From Fasciolopsis buskii (taxonomy: Eukaryota > Platyhelminthes > Trematoda > Plagiorchiida > Fasciolidae): a stretch of DNA of 64,000 bases. The notes beneath the pieces were generated by a model, which was not told where the DNA came from, did no database searches, and worked only from the letters and a program-made list of their open reading frames with translations. Positions 1 through 13,700 of the stretch are shown here, one piece after another (the stretch's first letter is position 1; the number at the start of each line of letters is the position of its first letter). The stretch lies in assembly GCA_008360955.1 (NCBI GenBank), contig LUCM01003318.1, positions 22,287 to 86,286 of the forward strand, given 5' to 3'. The position numbers and the translations under genes were made by a program.

Positions 1-710
1 TCCTCTACGGAAGATGGCGAACTGTTAACATCGGAGTTAGCAAAACTCCGGGAATGAATATGGTAAAGGAGGTGGCTCCTTAAGGACAGGTGCGAATTGT
101 TGATTGTACTGATTTACAAGAGCGATGGTAGATTCTCCTGTGCAAATGGCATTGATTAGTTTGGTATGCATTGGGTCCAAATTGCTCACAGGCGTGGTCC
201 TCCACCGATTATGTATTACCCGCGAAAAGTGTATGCGTGAGGATCAAGCTGGTTTTCGCCTACGTCGGGGTTGTATTAACCAGGTTGTCATTTTGCGACA
301 GATCTTAGAACATTGATACATGTTCCTTAGACCCACAATCTTTGATCTCTGTCTTTCTTGATGTGAAAGTGGCATTCGATCCAGTTGATCGTGCAATTCT
401 GTGGCGCTGCCTTTCATTATCGAGTAAGCCAGGGAGATTCAGTTCGCTTTTCCGATATCCGTATTCGAGCAGCTGGTGGAGTTTCATTCGAGTTCATGGG
501 AATTATTATTCGTCGAGTTTCTTCCTCTCACCTCTTTTTCTCAGTTGTGTATTTAAATGTGATGATAACCATGTCTTGTGCTAATAGTGGCATCAGTCTT
601 TGCGCACAACGGGTGCCTGGTGTCATCCGGGTGACGTTTAAACTGAAAAATCAGTCGCCAGTCCTCAACGGGTTCCAAAACCCTCCAGTTTTCTTACTGT
701 CTAGTTGATT
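1..710 (+). mobile_element. RTE-like LINE fragment, reverse transcriptase part
   Basis: Broken frames read as a LINE reverse transcriptase: KDRCELLIVLIYKSDGR at about 90-130, ISLVCIGSKLLTGVVLHRL at about 153-210, REDQAGFRLRRGC at about 235-275, then in another frame SVFLDVKVAFDPVDRAILW at about 348-406 (the FLD-K-AFD-VDR palm motif). The same blocks recur at 18.8-19.1 kb. The element enters from the left edge, is frameshifted, and lies upstream of the first recognised exon. Confidence 0.65.
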
Positions 711-1059
711 AGACCGTTTGGTCAAAGACAGGGAGTAGTGCCCTCTTGGTCAACTCTAATTCGGTTTCAGCAGCCGGCTTATATTCAGTTCAGTGGGAAA
801 CCATTAACCTCCGCGCATAACTAAAGACCTGAAGTTAGAGACTGAAAAGACTGCCACATGTGTGATAAACTCACTACATTGTTTCTTCACCTTTTTTCGT
901 TTAATATTGCAATCCCTGGTCGTGATTCTGATGACATTTAATTTGTAGATACATGTAAGCCAAATATATTAATCGGTGCATTTATGGCGTCGGCGTGGCT
1001 TCCAGTTTTTCGATCGGAAGTCGAGCACACACCGCACCGTTTAGTCCGGTCTTGCTACA

Positions 1060-1530
1060 CGTCTGAGAACCATGGCCGTTGAAATCAGATGTGCGAAAAC
1101 TTTTGTTGTTTGAATACCGTTGTCCTCATGGTATTTGTAGAATATGGTAAGAGAATTTTGCCAGTAGCTCAGGAGCTAGATGTGTCAATGCGTACTTGGG
1201 TGCAATCTTTGAAAGAGACACTGAATGTGAATAGGTCAAGATGACCACAAGACGTCTCCCTCGCTGTACGTTGTTCTCTGAGGCAGATGGTGGCTGGAAG
1301 ATGGGTCGAGATGGTCAATCGATGCAATGGGAAAAAGGTATGGCAACGTTAACGAGTGAACCAGCTGGTGTTGGTGGTGTTAGGCTACGGGGTTGCGATC
1401 CACGAGATCCATCAGAGCAAAGGTTGGATACAGTAGTTGGTATGACCGAATACCACACTGAGTGGTGTTCTTCCATTCGTGATTTTTTCCCTTACGGTTA
1501 TTTAGCTCAATAGTTTGCACTTGATTTCAC
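1060..1530 (+). mobile_element. RTE-like LINE fragment, C-terminal part
   Basis: Translation gives SDVRKLLLFEYRCPHGICRIW and later LTSEPAGVGGVRLRGCD-PRDPSEQRLD. These are the typical C-terminal blocks (DVR-L-VF-HRCL-IARI, then RLRGWGPRDP) of the trematode RTE-like LINEs also present at 5.2, 19.9 and 25.5 kb. It probably belongs to the same insertion as 1-710, with an internal deletion between them. Confidence 0.6.
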
Positions 1531-1819
1531 AATTTCTCGTTCTATTTTCCTCTTTTGAGTAGATGGTGTTATGATGTGCCAACCGAACTCGGAGCATCTT
1601 GCTACAAGGTTATTGTTTGCAATTATTGAAAACTGTGCTTTTGATTGCATTAGGTAATGGCTTCTTATCGTGCCCCAGTTCGTGCCAAACCGGTTTTATT
1701 TTCCGATGACACCACAGCAGTACTCATACGCTTCAGATTCTATCTCTGTTTTCCGAGTCCATTAGTCTGTCCATGACAAGTCTTTCGTTCTTCTATGGTG
1801 TCTTATTCGTTATTTGCAG
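1531..1819. other. Unassigned intron/5' flank
   Basis: There is no open frame of note. It ends in a pyrimidine-rich tract and the acceptor used by the first recognised exon. Confidence 0.4.
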
Positions 1820-1916
1820 CCATGGGCTAACGACACATCAGCCAACACAGACGCCAACGATGTGAAATGCGGTTGTCTTGGACGGTCTGAAAATCCGACA
1901 CATGAATTGTCCGCGA
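1820..1916 (+). CDS. NCoR-like gene, exon a (first exon in window)
   Basis: The acceptor is TTTGCAG ending at 1819 and the donor is GTAAGT at 1917. Reading from 1820 in phase 0 gives PWANDTSANTDANDV... with no stop over 32 codons and one base left over. That base joins with the first two bases of the next exon to make an Asn codon. The exon is short and has no domain of its own; it is supported mainly by the splice sites and the matching phase. Earlier exons must lie left of the window or were not recognised in the first 1.8 kb. Confidence 0.55.
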
Positions 1917-4900
1917 GTAAGTGTTTTTGCCTTCTGTAACTGAGCGGATGATATATTTCACCTTTGTAAATAATGCACTCCTAAGATCCCCCCCGGTCTT
2001 GAGTATTTTATTTATTTATTTTATTTATCACTAAGAGACTCGCTCGTCGTTAGATCTTTGTGAAGTTATCGTTCATCTGACACACAAGTCCGGTCACATC
2101 ATAGCCAGTTTTCTGTGGTGTGTGACAAAAGGAAACAAAATTTTATTGTACAAGTGGTTGTGGCCAGTCACGTTCCCAAACACCACTTTCTTCTACAGAT
2201 CCACCGAACAAGGAGCTACGTAAAGGGAGTAAATCAAAGCCGAGTGATTCTAAATACTCATCTGAGTCACTAACCCGCCAAGTTCAAGAAGCTTCTCGTA
2301 TGTCGAAATCCCAGGAACAATTAATTCGGCCTACATCATCAAGGCCTAAGGATATCCCCAGCAATTCATTGTTCTCACCTGCCCCAGCTGCTGAGATCTA
2401 TGCAGCAGCGGCGCGTCTTGCTGCCGAGAGTGTGACTTCCAGTGGATTGGTAAGTTCTGTGGTGTTTTTCTGTTAGTTATTCAACCTCCATTCATGTTGA
2501 ATATGTGCCTTTCACATCCGAGAGTAAGCATAAATAGGTGTTCTGTAATGCCTACCATGTACAAATCAGGCAGTCTCATGAAAGTAACCATTTCAATTTT
2601 GGTATGCTATCTACGGGATGTTGCGTAGATGAACAGGCTGAAACACAGTTGCGGATTTATGTACCTCTATGGGGACAAATGTCTACACTAGATAGCATTG
2701 AACGTTTGCTGAGGTCGTCCAAATTGGAGTCTCATTAACTTTTCAAAATCTTAGGGGGAGATTACACACATCAGGGTTTGCTAATGCGATATTGAGTCAG
2801 CTGACTTTGCTGAGCACCATTAGCTCTTGATGGGTGTTTTATGATCACACAACTAAAGGTTCTGCTTCCTGATGATAAAAAGGGAGTTCTGGAATTTGTG
2901 ACTTGCATCAATGAATAAAATTTCGATGACGCGGGTGAATCGTAGCAACAGTAGATGTGAGTCGCAAACTGTTGAGGCGAACTTTCCAGAAATTTGCCTG
3001 CCAGTTATCCAATCCGAAAGTAATCATGGTTTTTGTTTGCACCAAGGAACTCAGCTGGCCAAAGTTTGAAGATTATTCATTCTTTGATGAAGACGAAGTG
3101 TAACATCAAAAAACTCGAGAGTTCCTTTTAATATATGTGCAGGTGAGGAACCAAGTGATCATCTCCAGTACGCATTCTTGTGAACTAGACCGATGAATCC
3201 GATTGGCTTGAGATTCCCCAAAGATCACATCACTAGCCATTCGAGGGGCATGTAACTCTGAACAGCTGACTTGAATAAAAGCTGTTAACTGATAAAGTTA
3301 CTCCTACGAGCGACTTGTAGTTGAACTAAATGCTGCTTTTCCACTAGCTCGTTCTACGTTATCGAAATTGGTGGTTCACTTTTCGCTTTATTTCACTCGC
3401 TGAATCATTAGAAGTAATCACCCCATTTACTGAATTGACATCAATAATGGTTTTCCACTTTTCTCTTTTCGGTGTCCTCAGCTTCCTGAGTATGGTAACT
3501 AGTTTCATCGCCAATTTTCTCTTCTCTTTTATTGAAGAGTAACGACTTGACTGCTGTGTACGTTGCGGCTGCTGCAGCTGCGGCTGCGGCCACGGCTGCG
3601 GTTACTGTAAGTAATGATCGCGAGATGGGTTCTCACCCAAATGCACTCATTGTTGGTTCTGGCTCTCAGACTCAGCCGATACATTCCGGCAGCCTGGTCA
3701 CGTCGGATCGCCCAAGTCCTTCACATCGTAGGCCGTCCGTTCCTATTACCGATTCCGTGGATCAACCTTCCGGTGATGGTTCGCAAACTACCTTCACTTC
3801 TGATCCGATCGTTTCAAATCTGGGACCTTCCTTACCGGCGCATCTCTCACAGTCGGATGTGAGTAGTTCAAGTAAAGCCATTTTGCTAGGAGACTTCCTC
3901 ACCGCTCAACAACTGGAACGCTCTGAACTCACGTCGACAAGTAAGATTGGTGACAAGTACAAATACTTGTCTTCACCCTGAATCAATTGCGTTTGAGCTT
4001 ACATAATGATGTATTCCGCTTAACTCCAGTAACTCGATTAGACGCAATAATGCATAACCTTGGAAAGTCAAATAATACCCTCGACCAGAGATATGTTTAT
4101 GTGATAGTCCTCTCAAAGCACTGTACTTATATTTCAGTTAGATTTTCCGCCGCAATAATCATCGGTTTGAGTCGATTTCGGAAGTAAGTAAATGAAGATG
4201 TGAAGTTAAAGTTTTCGATTACCTCTTTTCAATTTGTCTATGATTATCAGGAGGTACATGGAAATTTTCTAAAAACCTAATCCAGAGAAAATTCGTTACG
4301 CTTGGATGAGATAGGAAGAATTGAGGGGCAAGATAAATCATTAGCCAATAGATGGGATAGAAGAATCTTTCGAAAACAATAAACAGTGAACTGCTGCAGC
4401 GCCCAAGTTGGAGTCTGCGTTGACCTCCCACATGCGGTGGTTGACTAATGAGCCGAAGCTCAGTCGTGAGGATCTCGCATAACTTGCGAACTAAGGCCGT
4501 AGGTAGTCGGTTTTTTATAGACACCCAGTCAGCAGAAAGTAGCATGAATTCAGTCAACTGTGGTTACTAGGAGCTGCCGAAACCACCGCGCCTTCCCTGA
4601 CCCCTCATCTTCAGCCGGACTTGGATCCTCTGGTAATAATACTTTTGTCTATTAATTTTTGAATGAATTGGACGCGTGAAGTAGGTATTTTATGACGTAC
4701 CAAATCAGCTTTCTATATCTTATTCGATTCGTTTATTCGTCCAGTAGGAATTATACGAATTATCCCCCTGAACACTGCATATCCCTCAATGGATAAACCA
4801 CTTGTGTTCCATTAGTCTACCAGTCGAGCTTCTAGAACTTTGTCGCCAATCCACCTGGTTGGTTTATATGCCAAAACATCAGACCAATGATCGGTGTCAC

Positions 4901-7900
4901 ACTCACAAGGTTTGTCGGTCGTGCTATCCGCAACAAATGCTAGCAGATCTCGCCCCCTTGTCAGCTAATTATATTTAGCCAGTTGTAACCTCTTCCTCCG
5001 AAGCCATGAACACCTACCGTCGGCCACTGTTAACGGATTCTAGATTACTGAATTCACTGTTTCGAGCCTTTGGATATTAACTCGAAATCCCGTTTATCCT
5101 GTTGATAATGTTGTTGGTAGTAACTGTTTGTTGGAATTCATCGCAGATTAGTGGCAAAACTATCTAAGCTCAACTCAACTCTTTTGAATCCCGAACAACT
5201 CACTGTCACCGGTGCGATGTTCCAGTGAAAAGTGTCTGCATCACAAAACGACGAACACATCCTCTGCTGTCTGGAGATCATCATCATCATCGTTCAGCGT
5301 TAATTAGCGAGGCAAGCCTCACTGACCTCTGCCTTTCCCCAGAGTTACACGTTTCTATAAAAAGAGTGAATATCCAAGGGGAACAGGCACTGGACCTATA
5401 CAGGTGGGAAAAGATAAGATGCTGCTGTAGCCAACACGGAACACAGTCTAACTGTACAAATGCACGTGTTTTCAATCATTCTGATTCGATAGAAAATGAC
5501 AACGCGATCTGCACTGTTCACGGTTCACTGCCACATCCTTCAGTGCCTTCAGCCAACTAGTTGATGGGTCTTTCGGACCCCAACCACGAAGGCGTGAGAC
5601 ACCTACTTTACCTAAGTTCGCTGTACATTTTCTCATTCCACTTTGCCACGTCATCTGCTAACCTCCACATGGCTTCTTCCACTCCGTGCGAGGAACCCAA
5701 AATAGGAGATGGTATGGTAGGCCAGTGTTCGCCATACACAACACGTGACCCAACCAACACAGTCCATTAAGTTTCATACACTGAAACAAGGTATTCCGAG
5801 AGCTGGCGTCTGGCATCAGACTCCTGCCCTCAACATTACTCACCCGGTTTCTTCATCCAATCCTAGCGATACTACATAGACATCGTTGGTCAAAAACCTG
5901 TAACCGACGAACATCTCCGACATGCACACCCCATGTCTCGCAATCGTACAACCGAACTGAGCGCACTGCGGAACAGTGTACACGATCTTTCAACTTCAGT
6001 GAAATATCAGGCCGACGCCGCAAGTGCTTCAATCCAGCTTAAGCTGCCCGAGTTCGACTCCTACATCTGGAAGACCTGCTAGAGCATCTTCCATCACTTC
6101 GTTCATGGCCAAGTTAAACACGGTACTGTTGCTAAAATGCAGCTCCCTTGCGGTCACATGCTTCTAAAGGTGTCTTGTTGTTATCTCGGAATTAGATGCC
6201 TCGGTAATTGAGGTTTGGGCAATTTCTGCTGTACCATCCGTTGTTTGGTATCATTGATACCTTATACCAAAATAACTTTGGTTCCCATTGCGTGTAGTCT
6301 GAGGCGTTGTGCCTTGCCTCATCGTGCTTTTCATTATGTCATTCCTACGCCAGCGGTGATCAATTACTAATAACCGTCAAAGCAGCCTCCGTAGACCAGC
6401 TGAACACTTCCCACGACAGGACACTAAGCGGCGCATCCCCATTGGAGTCTGCCACGCGGGTTCGCTTGGCAACAATACCATGATTCCTTGGAGCTAGTAG
6501 TCCGTTGGATTCTGGAATATCGACAACCCACCACATTGAGACACACACTGTATAAAAGATATGCCAGTAATGACGTATGCAAAAGCAGTTTAATTTGTTT
6601 CACTTTTGATAGCGTTTGACGTATAAACTAGATAGCGAGAGCATGTGGTCATTTCTGTGGTTCAATTATTCGAAACTTGTTCAACCTGTCAAGTCACCTG
6701 TTGAAGCAGGATTTTGAGTGGGGTATTCTATTCCAGCTCTTTTGTAAACCTGTTATTACCATTGATATTATTATTTTTATTGTTATAATAATAATTATTA
6801 TTGTTAATGCTTTCTATCCGTATTTTTCCTTAATTCGCAGATCGAAATATCTCTGCTGCCAGTTCTTATGTTCGTTCCATTGACCCGGCCACGTTGCCTG
6901 CCCCCATAGGCCCACGCAACCCTGCTCCTACTGGTGCGCAATGGATTCCGCCGTTGCCGGACTCGGCTCCAAATAGTACGTTGTGCTGACCACCTTTGAT
7001 ATTTTATTTTGCCCGAGGCAAGCAGTCCCTCACCCTGAACTCACTTACTTCTCCATGCTTGAAATTGTGTGATACTGGATTAGTGCATATATGAGTGGGT
7101 TACGTCTCGGACTTTCACTATTCCTCATCTTGGTTTGATTCAGAGCAGGGTCAATGAACTGATTGGCAACTGTTGTTAAACTTGCTACTTATAATCACCA
7201 GTTTATCATAGGGCGATCGCCTCACTGTCTCCCTCTTGTCGGTACTCTTTCGGTTTCTGTCCCTCGAAGCTCTGTTCGATAATTCATCGTCCTGCGAACT
7301 TTTTTGCATATTCCATACGAACGTGGCCGACTATGCGGATCATGTTTTTGTCATCGATTGTTGAATCACCTTTAGATTTTTTCCTGTCGGACACTTGTTC
7401 ACTCTATTTTCCCGCCTAACTTTCTATCTCTTTCCCTTTAAAAATGGGGTCAACGGTGTGGTTGTACACATAATTATTTCTTTGATCTACTTGTAAAACT
7501 TCTCTTGACTTTGAGATGTGGCGGGCCTTAGCGGTTATAGGCCACGCCCTTCCCACCACACTCGTGTGTCCACAGTGTCATAGTTATAAATAAACAGACG
7601 TCGTCGATTGTGGCGCACTGTAAAATGTCCCTCTTTTATGGCAAGCTTTACGCACGCATGTGATGGAAAGAGCATGCTCATAGCCGCTAGGGCCCAGTAC
7701 ACGGCGACGGACAAGAAGAACTGACAACTGTGACTCTACAACTTGAAGCGGCACAGAACGACAAGATCTCATCAGGTCAAACGTGATAACAGCCGGGCGA
7801 CAACAGGTTGCCGTTTATCGCCGGACCTGTGATTCGAATCGTTGACTTTTTTGATGATTGATCCCTGTCAATTTTCTGATGGTCCTAACATTCTCTAGGC

Positions 7901-10670
7901 ACGAAACATTTATCAACGAGTATCACGAATTTACAGGCTTTTTTGTTACATCTGTTTGTAGACTAATAAGATTACTTAAGCTTAAGTGTTCTTGATCGTC
8001 ATAGTTTACCCATCTAAACATGCTAGGTGAAATCTTAATGAATTTTACGAATTTCCTTAAATTCCTTGAATAGATCTTTTGATTCATCCCAGTTTGCCCA
8101 TAAATGGTTACTAGCTCTCTTATTCGACAGGTGCACCATGTAATCAATTGTTCTTTCCGCACTTGTGCATTTATTTAAAGATTGGATTCATTTAATTGAT
8201 AATTGGAGTGCTTTACTTAAACTGGGGTTCAGTAATCGTTGTTGATCATGAACTGATAAATTTTACCTTAGATGACTCGATTCACGTGGAAGTTGATCTT
8301 GTGTCAAAACCATTGAAACGCACTACATTAATCGCTTGTGTCATCGTCGTGATAGTAGGATATTTTGGTGCCACAATATTAAAGGTAATGAACTGGTTTA
8401 AAACCCCGCTCAGTTTAGTCTTTTAACGATATCCACCATTTTAAACTAAACAAGGCCGCAATTAACATGGTATTAAACGATCGCATGTTTTCTATACAAG
8501 GAGATCGATCACCTCTCAGAGCAAAGCCAGTGGTACTTATATTTCTGTTGACATCTAACGGCCGAAGTTCTTTTCAATATTTCAGTCACCCTTGAGGAAG
8601 AACATCTAAATACTCCTGGTTTCAGCTATTGAGTGCGGAATAATCACGCGATAAAGCAGAAAATACAACTATCCGGCACAGCAGCGAAGTATGCTAAGTG
8701 TATTTATTCGGCGCTCCTCGAATTTTATTGATAGATGTATGGCATGCAGGGACCCGCGGAACACGAAATGATCCTTTCTAGCGAGAAACACTTCGAAAGA
8801 GTTGCCCCGCTTTATTATTTCCGTGCGAGATGTTCACTCTGATGCAAGTAAAATGAAGAAATCTTTTTTAACGGATTGAAGTAGAGCCTACCATGAATAA
8901 GGAAAAATTTGTCATTGTGTTGACGGAAACAATCTAAGGAAGTTAGTTTTTTCGAAAAGAAGCTCCGTGTTGCACTCCACTAGAATTTAGTAAACGTTCT
9001 ATCTTGAGATCAGTGGTGACCTTCCAACCTGACGTAATTTGGGTATAACACGTATGGATCTAGAGTATCTTGAATTTTAGCGCTATCTAGGATGCAATCG
9101 ATTCCCCTGTATGATATTTCAGTAACCCATCTGAGAGATGGTTATTAACATGAAGGTCCGAAAACTTTGTTGCATATAAGACAGAAATAATTTCGTTCTC
9201 CAACTGTTGCATGCCACAACGAAATGGCCAGAAGTATACTGAAAAAAACGATGTTGCATCCATCCGTTAGCAGTATTAATTGGTGGAGTATTTCTGGCAT
9301 TGCTCGTGTCAAATTGTTGCGATTAGTTGAGATACACATATAGTAACTAAAATGGAATGTCGATAAAATTTCTAGCATTTGCATTTGCTAGATGAAACCG
9401 GAGCTTGACTGAATAGTTCCGTTACTTCCGGCTGATTAGAACCAATGCAAACTCAGTCCTAGTAACCGGAATGTATGACAACGGTACATTTTTCGACCAT
9501 CGGATCTGAGGCCATGAAATATATCTCCTTATCTCTCCTCCCATACAACTGCTGTTATATAACATTTAATCCGCGTGCTTGACTTCAGTCAGTCGATCTG
9601 CGTGCAAACACAACAATGCATTTGTCCATTGCAGTTCGTAAAGGTTGGCGTATGACCCTTTGTGCAGCACAAAATTCATGAGTTCTAACCTCAATACTGT
9701 TCTGTTTTTCAATAGACGACTTTCCTGGTTTGAGCTTATCTGCTGAACATGCTGCTTGGTTGGCTATTCACGCGCAGGCTGCTGCTGCTGCAGCCGCTGC
9801 GGCTGCAGCAGCAGCATCGTCGTCTGGCTCCTGTTGTGCTGCGTCTGGCCGAACATCAGTTGCAAGCGATCCCCACACCCATGTGGACTCAAAAGCTGGC
9901 ATTTCGTCGACTTACTGTTCACTATCACCTAGTCCTTTGAAGGTACGTTATGTAGATGTGCGATTTCTAATATGGACCGATTTCAATTTTTCAGTCTCAT
10001 GCGCTAAGTTTTGTCGTATATTAAGCGTCTGTTTTGTTCTTTCTATATATTGTATCTCCAAAATTGTCCAGATTGCAAATTGCCGGTCTGTCCCTGTTCT
10101 GTCTTAGCGAAACCGTATCGTGATTCAGTGAAAGGATGACCCGGCATCCATAACTTGTTCTCAGCTTTTTTTTGTTAAACCACACATACACATGCACCAT
10201 TTAATATCACTTTTGTTGTTCATTTTCTGCGATCGCGAGTGCGCATCGAACTGACGTGACATCCGTTCACCTACCCAGTTGCATATGTTAGCTCCACAAG
10301 GGTACTTGCTGAGAGTAACGTCTCTGAACCAGGAGGCTGTCGTGTTTTTCGGAGCATCTGGGGTATTTTCAGTCCCCACTTTTCTATTCGATTACCTGAT
10401 GCGCCGTTACCTCTAGTGATCACTGCACAGGCATCTGTAACTTGTATTGTATTATATTCTATTGCATTGTGTTGTGCTGTATTGTATTGTATAGAATTTT
10501 GCGTACAGTCAATAATATTGCATTTCAGTCGGAAATGTGAGGGGAAAAATAAGTAGAATAAAAATATACTCGTCGCCTCGTGAAAAAAATAAACGAACTC
10601 ACCCAGGAATAATCATAACACATTATGACAAGTTGCCGAGGGATTCGGCCGAAACCTGGTCACGATTTGT

Positions 10671-10714
<44 letters not shown>

Positions 10715-13700
10715 GTGTCAGAGCGAAATCTTACTGAACTGATCGAATGATTGTTTCGAATTGCCTTGAAATAACTTCAAAATAAACAGAAAAATGGTAA
10801 ATTGAATATTCCATAATCAAATGTTTCTCTGTTAGGATTCCTGATGCTTATTGTCGTATTAATGGGCCGATGTTCACTTTCTCACACCTCAGAACCATAT
10901 TGATGATGTTTCTGCACATGATCGCCTTTCGTCCGCCACCGGTACCATACCTAAAAATGGGCCGCCGATTCGTTCTCAGCTATCATCCAGCGCTGTACCA
11001 TCGGCCGACACGGTGGATGCGAACCGGTTAGCAGAATTCATGACAAGCGCCCAGAGACGATATAGTGATGAGGTTGAGTGTTACCAAAATCGTGAGCGTT
11101 CTGATTCCATGCGTACCCTAACTAGTAGCGAAGCATCACAGTTTGTTGGGGCAATTAATGCGGCCCGACAGCATTATCGCGACAGTCAACTAGAACAGCA
11201 GCAACTACAACAACAACTATCATCCTCAGCAAAAACCACGGAAATGGGCCAAATCGGTTCTGGTGTTTCTCGGCGCTCCTTAACTCCCGTGTCTGTTCAA
11301 ATTCCAATACGTCCTCGTTCATCTGGTCCAGGAGAAGAATTACGCAGCTTGGTGAGATCACGTTGTTCCTCGGAACCCGATTTTCAGTTGTATGCTAGCA
11401 ATTACAATTTTCACGATTGGAACGCATTGCATAAGTCTATCACGGATGCATTTCTTGGGAAGTCTATTTTGTGATCTATTCTTCGAATCCGAATAATTCA
11501 TTGGAAAAGTGACTGCCATGAAATCCGTTAGTTTTCGATATAGTGCTCAGTATAATGAGGCTGAAACGCCATTTCAAGTGACTAGAAGATAGTTCCCAAG
11601 TGAACAGTGCACTTTCTAGACTTAGTTTCCCTGAGCACACAGCCCTTATCGCAGAGCCATAATGGCGACTGACTGATATCGGCGAATGCTTTTTTTGATG
11701 TTAATTGTAGAATCCACGTCATTTTCATACGTTTCTCCTCTCTTAATCACCAGTGGTCCCCATCTTTTTCATCTACGATCGTTCGCTCACCTTTCGTCCG
11801 GTGATTACTCACTCATTTTAATTGGACTTATCATATGTTCCCGCCCCACAAACCATTCATTTGAGAGATCGAAATAAATCAAGTTTAGAACCTATTCGCC
11901 GCTAGTATTTCCCTACTTAGAAGATCCCTCTCTATAGTAAATTCTTGGTTTTCCTTCGAATACTTCCTGTACACTAGACTTATTCACAGACAATGAATGC
12001 AATTAATAACTTCTGCTGTCCCGTTGAAACCGGATTCCAGGATGATAGCAGGATAGCTCATTCCTACTTATTCCTCACGGACTGCTGGGTGAAAGTGCCG
12101 ATAAAATTCATGACCGAACGGTTGTCGAACACGACTCCGTTTTGGTCAAACGGGTAAAACGCTTGAATTCACCCTTCGCCAATCAGTTTTTAAGCACTTC
12201 TGACAATAAGCCTCTTTAGCACTGCATCAGACTCCTTTGCGGACATCCCGTTTGATCGCGGACTCGCAATGCAGATGCTGACTTTCTGAGTCCTGCATCC
12301 ATTCACCCATCCCCCGACTCCTTATCATCCTATTCATAGCCCGTTACCTCAGAAGTTGAACCTTTTCCTTCAGAATAAGTATGAAAACTTCTTTGATTCT
12401 TACAAAACTGCGTCTGCAGCTGATTCAGGAAGTAATTTCTTCTTTGGATGTTATGATTGCGCTAGTCGACAAATTCTTCATTACTGGTATTATCCTAGCT
12501 CTGTGGAAATCTTCGACGATTGCTCCCAACCCCAAAAGCATAACCCTTAACACTTTACCGGGCAATTCCATCCCGTTGTCGTTGCCTCTGTTCTCAGCCG
12601 TTTGTTTTCTCTTGTTACCCCTCTTGACTAATTTCAGTGTCCATATAATCCAAATAGTGTACTCTGGATGCATTTAGTTTCAAAAAGTTTAACTAGCTCT
12701 GTGAAGTCTGTTGACTGTATTTCTTTTAGATTATTCTTTTTCCTTCGACTCAGTTCCGGGTTTTCTTTTTCAAAAGCCTGAATCTTTTGGATGCCCCATT
12801 TCCATGCTTTTGTGATGGAAGACTAAATTTTCAGTAGAACTCGACGAACTAAATTTAGTTATCACTTATCCTTTATCAGATCCGTTCCTCAAATTGTCCA
12901 TTCACTTAATCTTTTCAGTGATTTGTTTAATGGTCTAACCATTTAACTTCCTTCAGTCAATTTCCAATCGATCAGACTTTGCATCTCTCAGAAAATTTGC
13001 GCAACATTCAAAACTCTTTTTCTCAGTTTGGTCTATACATTAATGTATCTAAATGTTCTGAGCGCATTTTTACCCTTCCTCGCTCGCCTTTCCCACAGTG
13101 AACACTCACTAATTGACGCCTGTTCCCTTCCCAGATCCGAACCCATAAAATACTTGGACGTTACAATTCGCACCAACTTACTGTGGTCCTCTCATATCTT
13201 CGACTATGTGAAACGAACACGTTGCCCGTCCTTTCACATCCGTAGACTGCGACAATTTGGCACAAAACAAACTTATTTTACTTTTTTTGTCCTTTATTCT
13301 GTTTTATCTATCTCTCTGCGTCGCTCTCTAGTTATTTTTCCGGACCTACTCAAGAAAGATTTTCAATTATTTTACCGGGGTTTGTATGTCATTAGTCGTG
13401 TAACCCGCACATCGAGGTCTGTGAAAAAATTCCACGAAAATTCTTCCAGATTGTACTCATTCCTTTCATGATTTGCCTCCCTGACATTCACATAAATCCA
13501 CCCACTCCAACCATAGACTGGCTTCCCTCCCGTATCAATGCTCTTCGCGGTTCCACTGTACCATCATTTGCCAAGCGTTCTGGTTAAGAAGGAAAAAATC
13601 ATTAGAGCTGCGTTCGAATTTTCATCGCAAAATCTTCCACCTAGTATCCACGGTTTGTTTGTATGTTGAGTGTCGGCTTTTTGTCTTGTGTAATAATCCA

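Noticed and set aside
3859..3865. Alternative donor GTGAGT in exon c
   Set aside because: It would leave phase 0, while the next exon needs phase 1, and it would delete the most conserved block. GTAAGA at 3941 fits both.
4219..4557. 112-codon minus-strand frame as a gene
   Set aside because: No known domain and no splice or promoter support; it sits within an intron.
8196..8426. Possible membrane protein frame
   Set aside because: There is one hydrophobic stretch only, without family similarity or conserved context; it lies in an intron.
10537..10737. Frame ending in repeated Tyr-Ile
   Set aside because: It is created by the (AT)n microsatellite inside repeat R1.
11430..11465. ALHKSITDAFLG as the real ID2 motif
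   Set aside because: It lies beyond a good GTGAGA donor and before the ID3-like motif, which would break the conserved motif order; a better ID2-like candidate lies in exon j. Kept only as a possible read-through tail.
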